A program made the translations under genes and the position numbers. Below, in pieces: positions 27,477-34,954 of a stretch of DNA of 64,000 nt; positions within the stretch are counted from its first letter, which is position 1; every line of letters begins with the position of its first letter. The notes beneath the pieces were generated by a model that saw only the letters and a program-made list of their open reading frames with translations, was not told the DNA's origin and ran no database searches. The stretch comes from Clostridiales bacterium (lineage in GTDB: Bacteria; Bacillota; Clostridia; Christensenellales; QALW01): positions 1-64,000 of the forward strand of contig SVIH01000012.1 in the NCBI GenBank assembly GCA_015069575.1. The letters are read 5' to 3'.

Positions 27477-28135
27477 TATGCATTCTCAATTTCTTTCAAT
27501 ACATTAGGTAAATATATCTGTAGCAAAGAAAGTGAATCATTGGCGCCATATTTTTTTAAGATTTCAGAACATCTTTCCGCCGCTTCGTGTCCCCACTTTG
27601 CTTTTGAAACAGATACAATCTTTTTTGCCTCTTCTTTAGTTATTGTTTTTTTGAACAAATCTTCTGCAAAATCATCTGTTTGATATTTGCCGTTATCTTC
27701 GCCCATATAAATATCGGCGCTAAATCCTAACTTTTTACACGCATTACTTAAAGCATCCGTTTCAGCTTTTTTAGTGCAATCATCATCTGTAAAAGGTGAA
27801 TAGTTTTCGTTTGCTACCAACGTTGCGCCACCTTTACCGCTGATACCCTTGCTCCATCCTTCTTCTGTTTTAACGTAAAGCAAAATATCCATTAAAAGCA
27901 CCTTTTCTGTGCTTATAAGACCGTCTTTATATGCCTTTGTTCCACCATCAACAATCTGTGTGTTTACTGTCTCGGTGTACCAACCAACACCGCAGGGCCC
28001 GAATATTTCGGTAAGCTTTTTAATGCGCCACATCGGGTTAATATCCGTAAAACCTTTTAACCTACCTGCCGTAATTTCTTTTGTAACATCCTTAGGCGTT
28101 TGCCATACTTGGTTATATATCTCCATATTTTTCAT
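27476..28135 (-). CDS. Rad52-like single-strand annealing protein, DUF1071/Sak type
   Basis: This 219-residue protein shows the conserved core of phage annealing proteins: an N-terminal WRIKKLTEIFGPCGVGWYTE, then AETDALSNACKKLGFSADIYMGEDNGKY, which resembles the TDALSKACK...LGFGADVY signature. Such proteins anneal complementary strands during phage recombination. SSB and NinB-like partners are encoded in the same operon. The C-terminal region is a helical linker. Confidence 0.8.
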   Translation of the reverse strand: MKNMEIYNQVWQTPKDVTKEITAGRLKGFTDINPMWRIKKLTEIFGPCGVGWYTETVNTQIVDGGTKAYKDGLISTEKVLLMDILLYVKTEEGWSKGISGKGGATLVANENYSPFTDDDCTKKAETDALSNACKKLGFSADIYMGEDNGKYQTDDFAEDLFKKTITKEEAKKIVSVSKAKWGHEAAERCSEILKKYGANDSLSLLQIYLPNVLKEIENA

Positions 28136-28148
28136 AAACTTCCCCCCC

Positions 28149-28439
28149 TTAAATATCCGTTAAATAATCAATAATAATTTCCTGTTCTTCGGCATCAAAC
28201 TGTTTGATAAAATCAAGTGCTTTTAACTGTAATTCGTTTACACATTTAAGGCATCTGCCGTTAGTTTCTATCTCGGCCACGTATTTACCGCATTTAGCAC
28301 ATTTAACCGCTTCTTTAATTTCTTCGCTATTACATAAAGGACACACATGTTTAAATCCCTGATGCCATATTTCAGGATCTTCACATCTGATTAACTTTGT
28401 TTCTTCAACGAAGTTGTCGCAATCTTCACAATAAAACAT
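28149..28439 (-). CDS. Zinc-ribbon protein (96 aa)
   Basis: This protein carries several CxxC pairs (CEDC, CPLC, CAKC, CLKC), predicting two zinc ribbons, followed by an acidic helical tail. Small phage zinc-ribbon proteins often bind nucleic acid or RNA polymerase; the specific role is unknown. It lies between the methyltransferase and annealing-protein genes. Confidence 0.7.
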   Translation of the reverse strand: MFYCEDCDNFVEETKLIRCEDPEIWHQGFKHVCPLCNSEEIKEAVKCAKCGKYVAEIETNGRCLKCVNELQLKALDFIKQFDAEEQEIIIDYLTDI

Positions 28440-28450
28440 AATATTTCCTC

Positions 28451-29260
28451 TTATAAAAATTTTTCTTGCATACCGTCAAAATTAAGCATCTTATTTTTTG
28501 CTTCATAGTAGAATTTTGTATTAACCTCAAACCCATAACTATTACGCCCGCACTCATAAGCAGCCCTTAACGTTGTACCGCTTCCGGCGCAGGGGTCAAT
28601 AACAACATCGCCTGCATCTGTAAAAATCTCAATTAACTGTTTCAAAACGTTTACAGGCTTTTGTGTGGGGTGTATTTTGGGATATTGCTTTGAATTATCC
28701 CTGCGCCATTCAAACCAGTTAAAAATCATCTTGCCTGAACCTTTGATAATGTTTCCATTCTCGTCATACTGTCTGCCGTTGTTGAATTTAGGAAGCTTGT
28801 CCCGATACAAAACAAGGGCATATTCCGTAGCACCTACAATCTTCATATTTGCCTTTAAAACTTGCGCTGAATAATTCTTGATAAACACAAGCGGAAACGA
28901 ATGCTGAAAGCCGTATTTTTCGCCGTACTGTTTAACTGATTCTAACTGTTCAAAGGCACAGAAAACAATCATTGCAGGGGCTTTTCCTTTGTCTTTAGGT
29001 TCTTTGATTAAAAGCCTGTTGCAAAAGTGAAAGTATTCCGCTATCTTAAACTGACCATCACCGTTAAAAAATGCTTTCCCGGCAAGCTTGCTTTCACCAT
29101 TACTGTTATCCCCCCCGTTATACCAAGACGGATTTGAAGCGTAAGCATTAACGCCTAAATTGTAGGGTATATCAGTTATAACTAACTGCGCCCTGGGTAT
29201 GTTGTAACATTTGAAATTTTGAAAATTATCGTGATATAATTCAGTTTTTATCTTGTTCAC
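28451..29260 (-). CDS. DNA methyltransferase, DIPY variant
   Basis: This 269-residue methyltransferase has motif IV near residues 31-36 written DIPYNL (DPPY is usual) and motif I near 218-226 (DPCAGSGTT) at the C-terminal side. That IV-before-I order is the beta class of amino-methyltransferases (N6-adenine or N4-cytosine). KIHPTQKPVNVLKQLIEIFT precedes motif I as expected. Without a nuclease partner it may protect phage DNA or regulate packaging. The target sequence cannot be read from the gene. Confidence 0.88.
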   Translation of the reverse strand: MNKIKTELYHDNFQNFKCYNIPRAQLVITDIPYNLGVNAYASNPSWYNGGDNSNGESKLAGKAFFNGDGQFKIAEYFHFCNRLLIKEPKDKGKAPAMIVFCAFEQLESVKQYGEKYGFQHSFPLVFIKNYSAQVLKANMKIVGATEYALVLYRDKLPKFNNGRQYDENGNIIKGSGKMIFNWFEWRRDNSKQYPKIHPTQKPVNVLKQLIEIFTDAGDVVIDPCAGSGTTLRAAYECGRNSYGFEVNTKFYYEAKNKMLNFDGMQEKFL

Positions 29261-29272
29261 AGTCTTCCCCCC

Positions 29273-29458
29273 CTAACATCCCAAAGCATCAGCTAAAAGC
29301 AAAGCCACAAGATATGGTGCGACTGCAAAAGCAAAAAGAAAAAGCACCTGTAAAACCTTAATTATGTACCAAGCAATACTACCCGCTTTAATTGTGTTGT
29401 AATAACCTTCTGTGTTTAATTGGATATCTTCAGACAACCATTCAATATTTTTAAACAT
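29273..29458 (-). CDS. Small membrane protein (61 aa)
   Basis: This protein has a polar N-terminus and a long hydrophobic stretch (IIKVLQVLFLFAFAVAPYLVALLLADAL, about 32-60), probably one or two membrane spans. It lies in the early operon before the methyltransferase. No family recognised. Confidence 0.55.
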   Translation of the reverse strand: MFKNIEWLSEDIQLNTEGYYNTIKAGSIAWYIIKVLQVLFLFAFAVAPYLVALLLADALGC

Positions 29459-29476
29459 TTCCTTTTTCTTCTTTCT

Positions 29477-29836
29477 TTAAATTTTATGGAACTTTCGCTT
29501 TTTGCCATCAATAGCCATAAGATTTATTCCTTTTTCTTTTGCTCGTTCTATAACCTGTTCTGTATCCATACGGCATACTGTTCCGTATGAACAGCCAAAC
29601 AACTTTTGCAATTCTTCCACTTTTACCACCCTTGTCCGTTTTTCTTTTTCTTGAATGTTATCACCTTCAAATAATGGACAAGCTCTTATTTCATAAGAGT
29701 CAATTTCTGTAAAAGGTGTTGTGCTATTTTTAATTTTTGTAGGCGTAGCATCCCAGCCCTTAACCGCTTTACCAAGCGCACTCCAAGAACACTTACCCGT
29801 AGCCTTTTTACAGTTCCAGCATAGTTGCTCACTCAT
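29477..29836 (-). CDS. Phage protein with N-terminal Cys cluster and helix-turn-helix
   Basis: This 119-residue protein begins LCWNCKKATGKCSW, a putative zinc site, and later has RACPLFEGD. A C-terminal region (KVEELQKLFGCSYGTVCRM) looks like a helix-turn-helix, although the motif is short. It overlaps the next gene by four bases. DNA or RNA binding is plausible; no family named. Confidence 0.6.
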   Translation of the reverse strand: MSEQLCWNCKKATGKCSWSALGKAVKGWDATPTKIKNSTTPFTEIDSYEIRACPLFEGDNIQEKEKRTRVVKVEELQKLFGCSYGTVCRMDTEQVIERAKEKGINLMAIDGKKRKFHKI

Positions 29837-30024
29837 AACAATCCATCCGCTATTTGATATACAGTTTTATTTAAACCCTTCTTTTTTCCGTAGCGATTTT
29901 CAAAATCGTAGCGGGTCATATTCAACGTGCGCTGCCATCCTACGTCGCTATCGCTAATTTTGCCGCCGTTAATGCTTAATAAATGTTCAATAACTTCTCG
30001 GTAATGTTGTTTTTCTCTTGCCAT
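29833..30024 (-). CDS. Small phage protein (63 aa)
   Basis: The preferred start is ATG 30024, eight bases after a good AAGGAG ribosome site; the GTG used by the track (30033) lies inside the upstream gene. The product (REKQHYREVIEHLLSINGG...TLNMTRYDFENRYGKKKGL) is helical and polar. Function unknown. It overlaps the downstream start by four bases. Confidence 0.6.
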   Translation of the reverse strand: MAREKQHYREVIEHLLSINGGKISDSDVGWQRTLNMTRYDFENRYGKKKGLNKTVYQIADGLL

Positions 30025-30025
30025 A

Positions 30026-30934
30026 TCACACACTCCTTAATTCCCAGCCACCGCTTTGGTATATAACTTTTGCTTTGTTATCTTTAAACGTTGCATTTTC
30101 AGAAAGTATTAATCCGCTTTGTTTGTCCCACGTGCTATAAGGCGAATTTGCAATAATAGCCTGTCCTTTTGCTTCGCTGATAGATGCGCTACCGCACACT
30201 TTGCTGATAGATGCGCTATCGCACACTTTGCTGATAGATGCGCTATCGCACACATAGCTGATAGATGCGCTACCGTACACTTTGCTGATAGATGCGCTAT
30301 CGCACACATAGCTGATAGATGCGCTACCGCACACTTCGCTGATAGATGCGCTATCGCACACTTTGCTGATAGATGCGCTACCGTACACTTCGCTGATAGA
30401 TGCGCTATCGCACACTTTGCTGATAGATGCGCTACCGCACACTTTGCTGATAGATGCGCTACCGTACACTTCGCTGATAGATGCGCTACCGCACACTTCG
30501 CTGATAGATGCGCTATCGCACACTTTGCTGATAGATGCGCTACCGTACACATAGCTGATAGATGCGCTACCGCACACTTCAACATTCTTACAGTCTTTAA
30601 TATAGTGGTTCTTGCCACTATCAATTTTTAATCCGTCAATGCCAATATGTATATGCTCTTTCGCCCATTCCTTAACAGCAGTAATCATTCTGCTTTTTTC
30701 GTATTCTTCCACAAACCAATCGGGGCGAATATCCTGGTCTACCTTAAACGTCCATCCGTCAATATCTGAAAACGCATCATCATTTTTCGGGTATAATTCC
30801 GCACGAACAAAAAGCCTTTCGGCATTTGTTCTGTTGTCCTCTATGCCTAACTCGTTTAACATATCGGTATGACTGTCATAATCGGGTATAAATACCCTGT
30901 CCTTTAAAATAATTGCTGATTTGAATTTACACAT
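30026..30934 (-). CDS. Nine-residue-repeat protein, likely beta-solenoid
   Basis: This 302-residue protein has an N-terminal domain of about 120 residues (RNTNAERLFVRAELYPKN...WAKEHIHIGIDGL) and then 15 repeats of nine residues, V-C/Y-G/D-SASIS-E/K/Y, followed by a short C-terminal domain. Regularly spaced small residues suggest a left-handed beta-solenoid, as in repeat-rich bacterial and phage proteins. The repeats are almost identical at DNA level, implying recent expansion. It is the first early gene after the structured intergenic element. Function unknown. Confidence 0.7.
   Translation of the reverse strand: MCKFKSAIILKDRVFIPDYDSHTDMLNELGIEDNRTNAERLFVRAELYPKNDDAFSDIDGWTFKVDQDIRPDWFVEEYEKSRMITAVKEWAKEHIHIGIDGLKIDSGKNHYIKDCKNVEVCGSASISYVYGSASISKVCDSASISEVCGSASISEVYGSASISKVCGSASISKVCDSASISEVYGSASISKVCDSASISEVCGSASISYVCDSASISKVYGSASISYVCDSASISKVCDSASISKVCGSASISEAKGQAIIANSPYSTWDKQSGLILSENATFKDNKAKVIYQSGGWELRSV
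30177..30581. repeat. Fifteen tandem 27-bp repeats
   Basis: Units share CTGATAGATGCGCTA and vary mainly at a few positions (accgc/tcgc/accgt; acttt/acata/acttc). Because 27 is divisible by three and the unit lacks stops in several frames, long shadow ORFs appear in the other frames and on the other strand. Variants are shuffled rather than graded, suggesting recombination between units. Confidence 0.95.
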
Positions 30935-30968
30935 TTTCTTTCCTTTTCCTTTAAATTTTCATTTTTTT

Positions 30969-31373
30969 CGCAAGCATACCCGAACCCACCGCTTGAATTA
31001 TTAAAAGTTTTCTGATATAATGTTTTTGCCGAATGGCACAAGAAAGGTTGATGACATATTGTCAGAATTTTTGAATGTGCCCGTTCCTGAAGGTAACAAA
31101 TGATGCTATCGGCACTTAAACATCTGCAGTCCCGTTCTGCATAAGTGATTTTGCTTAAAAAGAAGCAAGAGGGAGGATTCCTTTTGTGAGAAACGGGATA
31201 TAATGTTCTCACCATAGAACCACTTATATTCCTTATCTCTGCATTAAGTTTCAGGTAAACAAAAACGGGAGATAATGTCCGTAAACCTCTACGGGCATTT
31301 TTCTTTTGCATCAAAATTTCTTCGTGATAATAGATACAGTAGTTCAAGTAAAATGGGCTCGGGTATGCTTGCG
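30969..31373 (-). ncRNA. Long-range paired structured element between Cro-like gene and early operon (candidate RNA)
   Basis: The 457-base gap between the Cro-like gene and the first early gene is bounded by 20-base inverted arms (CGCAAGCATACCCGAACCCA and, about 365 bases on, its near-complement). A second inner pair (CTTGAA/TTCAAG) lies beside them. In the early (minus) transcript the one difference is a G-U pair; on the plus strand it is an A-C mismatch. This favours a folded minus-strand RNA of about 405 nt. The long ORF covering it in the track has no protein-like features. Inside are three GATA(T)AATGT-like words. Whether it is an RNA, an attenuator or a DNA element is unproven. Confidence 0.5.
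30993..31305 (+). ncRNA. Candidate antisense transcript with promoter and terminator
   Basis: On the plus strand a strong promoter is visible (TTGAAT, 17 bases, TATAAT at 31016-31021). About 280 bases later an intrinsic terminator appears (TGTCCGTA-aacctc-TACGGGCA, then T-rich). The transcript would start near 31028 and run antisense to the early-operon leader without a clear ORF. It could be an antisense regulator of early genes, like the small RNAs of other phage switches. This is inferred from promoter and terminator only. Confidence 0.45.
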
Positions 31374-31379
31374 GTGATT

Positions 31380-31396
31380 GTTGACACTTTGTCAAC
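31380..31396. promoter_or_regulatory. Repressor operator O1
   Basis: GTTGAC-ACTTT-GTCAAC is a perfect 6-5-6 palindrome. It matches the operator in the divergent CI/Cro region and lies at the stop of the Cro-like gene, just before the structured element, where bound repressor could act as a roadblock. Confidence 0.75.
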
Positions 31397-31604
31397 CTCT
31401 TGTGCAAAAAAAACACTTTATTACTTCGCCTTTCGGGATTTTTAAGACAGTGCATAGCTTCTCTATTTCAGAAACAGTCCAATCATTTTTGCCATTTATT
31501 TTTGAATTAAACGACGTTAGCGAAATGCCCATAATTCTTGCACATTTTGATTGTGTTAATCCATTTTGAACAAGTCTTTTCTTTATTTCCGTTGTATTTG
31601 TCAA
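31392..31604 (-). CDS. Cro/XRE-type regulator
   Basis: This 70-residue protein is essentially one helix-turn-helix (KKRLVQNGLTQSKCARIMGISLTSFNSKINGKNDW) followed by an extra helix. It starts at TTG 31604, seven bases after AGAGGTG. Divergent from the CI-like gene and transcribed toward the early operon, it fits the Cro role. Its promoter (TTGACA, 16 bases, TATAAA at 31621-31626) overlaps operator O2. Confidence 0.85.
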   Translation of the reverse strand: MTNTTEIKKRLVQNGLTQSKCARIMGISLTSFNSKINGKNDWTVSEIEKLCTVLKIPKGEVIKCFFCTRG

Positions 31605-31763
31605 TTATATCACCTCTCTTTTTATATATTTGGTTGACTTTCTGTCAACCACACCACCAATAATAGCATAGCGTTTCCTTGTTGTCAACTCTTTTTTTAA
31701 AAAAATGAAAAAATTTTTTAAAAAGTTGACAAAACAGAAATTTAGTGATATATTTTTTATGAG
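31605..31763. promoter_or_regulatory. Divergent lysogeny switch with operators
   Basis: The gap between the two regulators holds a palindromic operator (GGTTGAC-TTTCT-GTCAACC, 31632-31650), a half-site near 31681-31689, and another half-site (GTTGAC, 31725-31730) inside the -35 of the repressor promoter (TTGACA, 17 bases, TATATT at 31749-31754). The leftward promoter is TTGACA (31643-31648), 16 bases, TATAAA. Operator overlap with both promoters is the arrangement of lambda-like switches: repressor shuts the early operon and can tune its own gene. Confidence 0.85.
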
Positions 31764-31772
31764 GTGATTGTA

Positions 31773-32399
31773 TTGTCAATCTATAACAGAATAAAGCAAA
31801 AACGAATTGAATTAGGAATGACTCAACAAGACCTTGCTGAAAAGGTTGGCTTAAAGACAAAAGGTGCTATAAGCCGAATTGAATCAGGCGATAGAGATAT
31901 AAACCAAAGGCAAGTAATTGATTTTGCAAAAGCTTTGCACACGACTCCTGCATATTTAATGGGATGGGAAGAAGAGGCAAATTCAATTGGTGTATTTTTA
32001 AATTATCCTATATATAAAGCCCCGTTATACGAATCTGTATCCGCAGGTTTTGGCGCATATGCTAATGATTTAATTGTTGATTATATACCCATATTTGTAG
32101 GTTGTGAAAACGAAGCAAAAAAAACTTTGTGCATTCGCGTATCTGGTGACAGTATGTTTCCAAAGATTGAAGAAGGCGATATTATTCAGGTCAATACAGA
32201 CGAAGAGGTTAAAAACGGAGACATCGCCGTATTACTAATAGATAATGAAGAAGGCGTTGTTAAAAAAATTATTATTGGTAATAACTTTATTGAACTGCAC
32301 TCTTTCAATCCAATGTATCCGGTACGAAAATTTATAGGTACAGAGATATCAAGATTAAAAATTGTCGGAAAAGTTAAAAAGGTTATAAAAAGCTTTTGA
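31773..32399 (+). CDS. CI/LexA-like repressor with S24 peptidase domain
   Basis: This protein is about 208 residues. The preferred start is TTG 31773 (MSIYNRIKQ), six bases after GAGGTG; the track uses an upstream GTG. The N-terminal helix-turn-helix is KRIELGMTQQDLAEKVGLKTKGAISRIESG. The C-terminal half is a LexA/S24 autopeptidase with SGDSMFPKIEEGDI (Ser) and a later Lys in GVVKKI. RecA-stimulated self-cleavage would induce the prophage after DNA damage. It maintains lysogeny by binding the GTTGAC-N5-GTCAAC operators beside it. Confidence 0.92.
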   Translation: MSIYNRIKQKRIELGMTQQDLAEKVGLKTKGAISRIESGDRDINQRQVIDFAKALHTTPAYLMGWEEEANSIGVFLNYPIYKAPLYESVSAGFGAYANDLIVDYIPIFVGCENEAKKTLCIRVSGDSMFPKIEEGDIIQVNTDEEVKNGDIAVLLIDNEEGVVKKIIIGNNFIELHSFNPMYPVRKFIGTEISRLKIVGKVKKVIKSF

Positions 32400-32422
32400 T
32401 TTTCAAAAGGCAGGTATTGATT

Positions 32423-33049
32423 ATGAAAGTATATGAATATGATAAATGTTCTGTTTTAGTTTCTGACGAAGATTACAAGTTTCTAATAGGTTTAGACGAA
32501 TCACTAAAAAGAGCAAGACACGGTGTTGAGATTTACGAGAACGACCCTACGCTTACAAATTACAGGGAGCAATTATTGTCTTTGCTATGGCAAAAACAAA
32601 TTTCAAAAATTAAATATAATAGTGAATTAAAGAAAATACCAAATCGCATTGCATTTATACAAAACAACTATAATTCTTTTAAAAACATAATTTCTCGCAA
32701 CGAGGAAGAAAAAGAACTTATCCTAAACAAATACAAAAAAGGTTCGTTTTTATATTGGGATTCCGGGCTTCTTTCTCGGTTCAGAGTTAGTTATGATGAT
32801 TTATTAAGACTAAGAGAAATTGATATAGAATTAGAAAAAGCTCGCAAATTAGACAACTCGGCATATGAAATTGCCGCTTTAAACGACGAAAAACAAAGAA
32901 TATACAAAAAGCTATTACCAAAAGGGAAATCCTTACACCATTATGATGCAGGGGAAACGCAGCTTGACCATTTGCATGTATTTTTAATAGCTTTTGGTTG
33001 TTTCTTTTTATTTGTGTTGCTTTTGATATGGGCCGCTGGGGCTAACTAA
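32423..33049 (+). CDS. Coiled-coil protein with C-terminal membrane anchor (lysogenic cargo)
   Basis: The preferred start is ATG 32423 (KVYEYDKCSVLV), nine codons inside the track start. About 208 residues: several helical, charged segments and a hydrophobic C-terminal segment (FLIAFGCFFLFVLLLIWAAG). Tail-anchored proteins transcribed with the repressor are often superinfection-exclusion or immunity factors. That is inferred; no family recognised. Confidence 0.65.
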   Translation: MKVYEYDKCSVLVSDEDYKFLIGLDESLKRARHGVEIYENDPTLTNYREQLLSLLWQKQISKIKYNSELKKIPNRIAFIQNNYNSFKNIISRNEEEKELILNKYKKGSFLYWDSGLLSRFRVSYDDLLRLREIDIELEKARKLDNSAYEIAALNDEKQRIYKKLLPKGKSLHHYDAGETQLDHLHVFLIAFGCFFLFVLLLIWAAGAN

Positions 33050-33052
33050 ATA

Positions 33053-33089
33053 AAAACATACAAATTCACAAAACAAATAACCACTAACG
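33053..33089 (+). repeat. Partial duplicate of the integrase gene start (also at 33579-33615)
   Basis: AACATACAAAT...ACAAAACAAATAACCA at 33053-33089 matches the integrase 5' coding start (33579-33615) at about 33 of 38 positions. Only the start of the gene is duplicated and the copy is not open beyond it, so it looks like a scar. The segment between the two copies contains the two small membrane genes, consistent with an insertion or recombination event upstream of the integrase. Confidence 0.7.
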
Positions 33090-33159
33090 TTAAACATTTC
33101 TATGTTTGTACGGTTGAGTTAGGTTTTAAAAACAATTTTATAAAAAGGAAATAGTAATT

Positions 33160-33339
33160 ATGGAAAAATTTTTTGTTATTATAAAAGCTTTTTCGCCCGG
33201 ATTAGCAGCATTTTTTATTTCTTATTATATTATGAGTACGCCAATGCATTGGATTCTAAAAGGAATAATTGTGTTTGGTATAATAGCTGTTTTTTTAATA
33301 TATACTTTTCATCCTGATAGACCGCACGATGAAGAATAA
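33160..33339 (+). CDS. Small two-span membrane protein (59 aa)
   Basis: Missed by the track. ATG 33160 follows an AAAAGGAA ribosome site; TAA ends at 33339. Two hydrophobic segments (about residues 4-24 and 31-49) are separated by a short loop, with a charged PDRPHDEE tail. It lies in the gap between the duplicate integrase scar and the next membrane gene. Probable lysogenic cargo; function unknown. Confidence 0.6.
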   Translation: MEKFFVIIKAFSPGLAAFFISYYIMSTPMHWILKGIIVFGIIAVFLIYTFHPDRPHDEE

Positions 33340-33384
33340 AAAAGCGCGAATATGTAGCGAAAAATAATAAAAGGGATTGATATT

Positions 33385-33573
33385 ATGAAAAAAGTTTTAA
33401 GAATTATTGGTATTATACTTATTGCATTACAAGTTCTTTCTTTGTTTGGCGCAGGTGCATCAATTACAGAATATTTTTCTGCAGGCTTGTTTGGTTTAAT
33501 GTTTTTGTTTGGATATTTTTTGCCCGGTATTATTGGAGTATTACTTATTATATTTTCTCGCAATAAAAAATAA
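33385..33573 (+). CDS. Small two-span membrane protein (62 aa)
   Basis: Two hydrophobic segments (VLRIIGIILIALQVLSLFGA and LFGLMFLFGYFLPGIIGVLLIIF) and a basic end. A GGGATTGAT ribosome-like stretch precedes the ATG. It is followed at once by the integrase start. Likely cargo or exclusion protein; no family recognised. Confidence 0.6.
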   Translation: MKKVLRIIGIILIALQVLSLFGAGASITEYFSAGLFGLMFLFGYFLPGIIGVLLIIFSRNKK

Positions 33574-33575
33574 TA

Positions 33576-34592
33576 ATGAAAACATATAAATATACAAAAC
33601 AAATAACCATAAACGGCAAGCGCAAGGTGTTCCGTGCCGATAGTCAAAGGGAACTAAATAAAAAAATACTCGCTTATCAGGGCGAGCAGGAAAAAGGAAA
33701 AATCTTCTCAGACGTTGCGGAAGAATGGAAAGAAGAACATTGGAAGCACCTTGCTTTTAATTCTACAAAAAATTATAACGGCGCCTTTAAACGAATTATC
33801 AATGAATTTTCAAACAAGCTTATAAAAGATATAGAGCCTTTGGATATTGACCGTTATTTGAAAAAGATGGCATCGCAACAGTTCGCAAAAAAAACCATAA
33901 GCAATACGAGATGTGTTTTGAATATGATATTCACGCACGCAGTAATTCAAGGCTATATTAAATTTAATCCTTGCACGTGTATATCCGTAACACAAGGCAA
34001 ACCAACGGAACGAAGACGAGCATTAACACAACAAGAAATTGACGCCATTATTGCAAACAAGGATATTGAGTTCGGCTTATACCCGTATTTTTTGCTTTTA
34101 ACCGGGATGCGCCCAAGTGAGCCTTTGGCATTAACAGGTGCGGATATTGATTTAAAGAAAATGACCATAACCGTTAACAAAAGCGTTTATTGGGATAATC
34201 ATTCGCAACCACAAGTAAAAAAGCCAAAGACGGAAGCGGGTAATCGCAAATGTTTAATACTTGCACCGTTAAAACCGTATCTTGATATTAAGAACAGTGA
34301 TTTATTGTTTGGCATTGACGGTAAGATAATGACAAAAACACAGTACGATACCCTATGGGATGCTTACCGCAAACAAACAGGGCTTGGGATTACCCCATAT
34401 CAATTAAGGCATACATATTCAACAATTTGCAAAAAAGCAGGAATTGGTGTTAAGGATGCGCAACACTTAATGGGACACGCAAATTATGCCACTACAATGG
34501 ATATTTACACGCATTACGATGACGAAGCATTTGCATCAAACAAAACTCTCTTGGAGCAGTATATACACGAAAAATACACACCCAACGATTAA
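33576..34592 (+). CDS. int: Tyrosine recombinase (phage integrase)
   Basis: This 338-residue integrase has an Arm-binding N-terminal region, a core-binding domain (about 50-145) and a catalytic domain with Arg in FLLLTGMRPSEPLAL, the HxxR box in YQLRHTYSTICKK and GHANYATTMDIYTHY ending with the nucleophilic Tyr. Its start lies two bases after the previous gene, so it is co-transcribed with the small membrane genes. It catalyses site-specific insertion and excision at the tRNA 3' end immediately downstream. Confidence 0.95.
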   Translation: MKTYKYTKQITINGKRKVFRADSQRELNKKILAYQGEQEKGKIFSDVAEEWKEEHWKHLAFNSTKNYNGAFKRIINEFSNKLIKDIEPLDIDRYLKKMASQQFAKKTISNTRCVLNMIFTHAVIQGYIKFNPCTCISVTQGKPTERRRALTQQEIDAIIANKDIEFGLYPYFLLLTGMRPSEPLALTGADIDLKKMTITVNKSVYWDNHSQPQVKKPKTEAGNRKCLILAPLKPYLDIKNSDLLFGIDGKIMTKTQYDTLWDAYRKQTGLGITPYQLRHTYSTICKKAGIGVKDAQHLMGHANYATTMDIYTHYDDEAFASNKTLLEQYIHEKYTPND

Positions 34593-34615
34593 AATGCCGA
34601 TAAATTCTGACTTTT

Positions 34616-34645
34616 TATAGAGTTCAAATCTCTCTGTCTCCGCCA
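34616..34645 (+). other. Attachment site: partial tRNA 3' end (Ser-like)
   Basis: Right after the integrase stop lies AGTTCAAATCTCTCTGTCTC followed by CGCCA: a T-arm and acceptor 3' half with discriminator G and CCA, without the rest of the tRNA. G73 and a CTCCGCCA ending are typical of tRNA-Ser. This is the expected prophage-host junction, with the intact tRNA at the other prophage end outside the window. A tmRNA 3' end also ends in GTCTCC-NCCA and is an alternative. The gene identity is inferred. Confidence 0.7.
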
Positions 34646-34878
34646 AACAAAAAGACACTGCTTTTGCAGTGTTTTTTTGTTTTACAGGGTATTGTGTGTT
34701 TTGAACACGAGCGCCGGTTCCGGCGGGAGTGAAAACTCAGAGCGCACCCAGTGGGTGATGAAGCGATGAGTTTTCAGTGCAGTGGTCAAAATCTGCAACG
34801 ACCGTTTACGTGAGTGCCCGCAGATTTTGGGTACCACAAGGGAGCGACATAGTCGGGAAAATCTCTCTGTCTCCGCCA
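34643..34878 (+). repeat. tRNA-end repeat element, copy 1 (full)
   Basis: About 233 bp. Order: tRNA-like CCA end, terminator, an inverted T-arm-like TTTTGAACAC, a CGCCGGTTCCGGCG hairpin, an outer stem GAAAACTCA/TGAGTTTTC enclosing a CACCC/GGGTG hairpin, a second outer stem CAAAATCTGC/GCAGATTTTG, then a second copy of AAATCTCTCTGTCTCCGCCA. It is therefore flanked by direct repeats of the tRNA 3' end. Copies 2 (truncated) and 3 follow at 35448 and 38855. No protein is encoded. Confidence 0.9.
34649..34680 (+). terminator. Terminator of the tRNA whose 3' end is the attachment site
   Basis: ACACTGC-TTTT-GCAGTGT followed by a T tract lies just after the CCA. It is the start of the 230-bp repeat unit described separately. 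Confidence 0.85.
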
Positions 34879-34954
34879 AAGAATAACCGTAATCTTGATA
34901 CAAGGTTGCGGTTATTTTCTTTTTATGGTACAATGGAGAAAAGGCGGTGATTAG

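Larger units (their letters stand above)
1..34645. mobile_element. Temperate podovirus-like prophage, right portion
   Basis: This is a continuous phage gene set with integrase, repressor/Cro switch, early recombination genes, late regulator, terminase, portal, scaffold, capsid and tail genes in a conventional order. The right boundary is placed at the CCA of a partial tRNA 3' end just after the integrase. The left boundary is not in the window. A head-tail adaptor, a gp10-like protein and a giant virion protein, with no tape measure, sheath or tail-tube genes, point to a short-tailed (podovirus) virion. No holin or endolysin is visible, so the lysis genes probably lie left of position 1. The genes look intact apart from one frameshifted small gene and one late gene with a non-canonical start, so the prophage may be functional. 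Confidence 0.93.

Noticed and set aside
30109-30631. Long ORFs of about 170 aa on both strands over the 27-bp repeats
   Set aside because: They are shadows caused by a stop-free repeat of a length divisible by three; only the 302-aa frame has non-repeat domains and operon context.
30904-31455. 183-aa ORF between the Cro-like gene and the early operon
   Set aside because: No ribosome site, no protein-like composition, and it overlaps the structured element and the Cro gene.
34616-34645. Complete tRNA gene at the attachment site
   Set aside because: Only the T-arm and acceptor 3' half are present; the upstream sequence is phage DNA that does not complete a cloverleaf.
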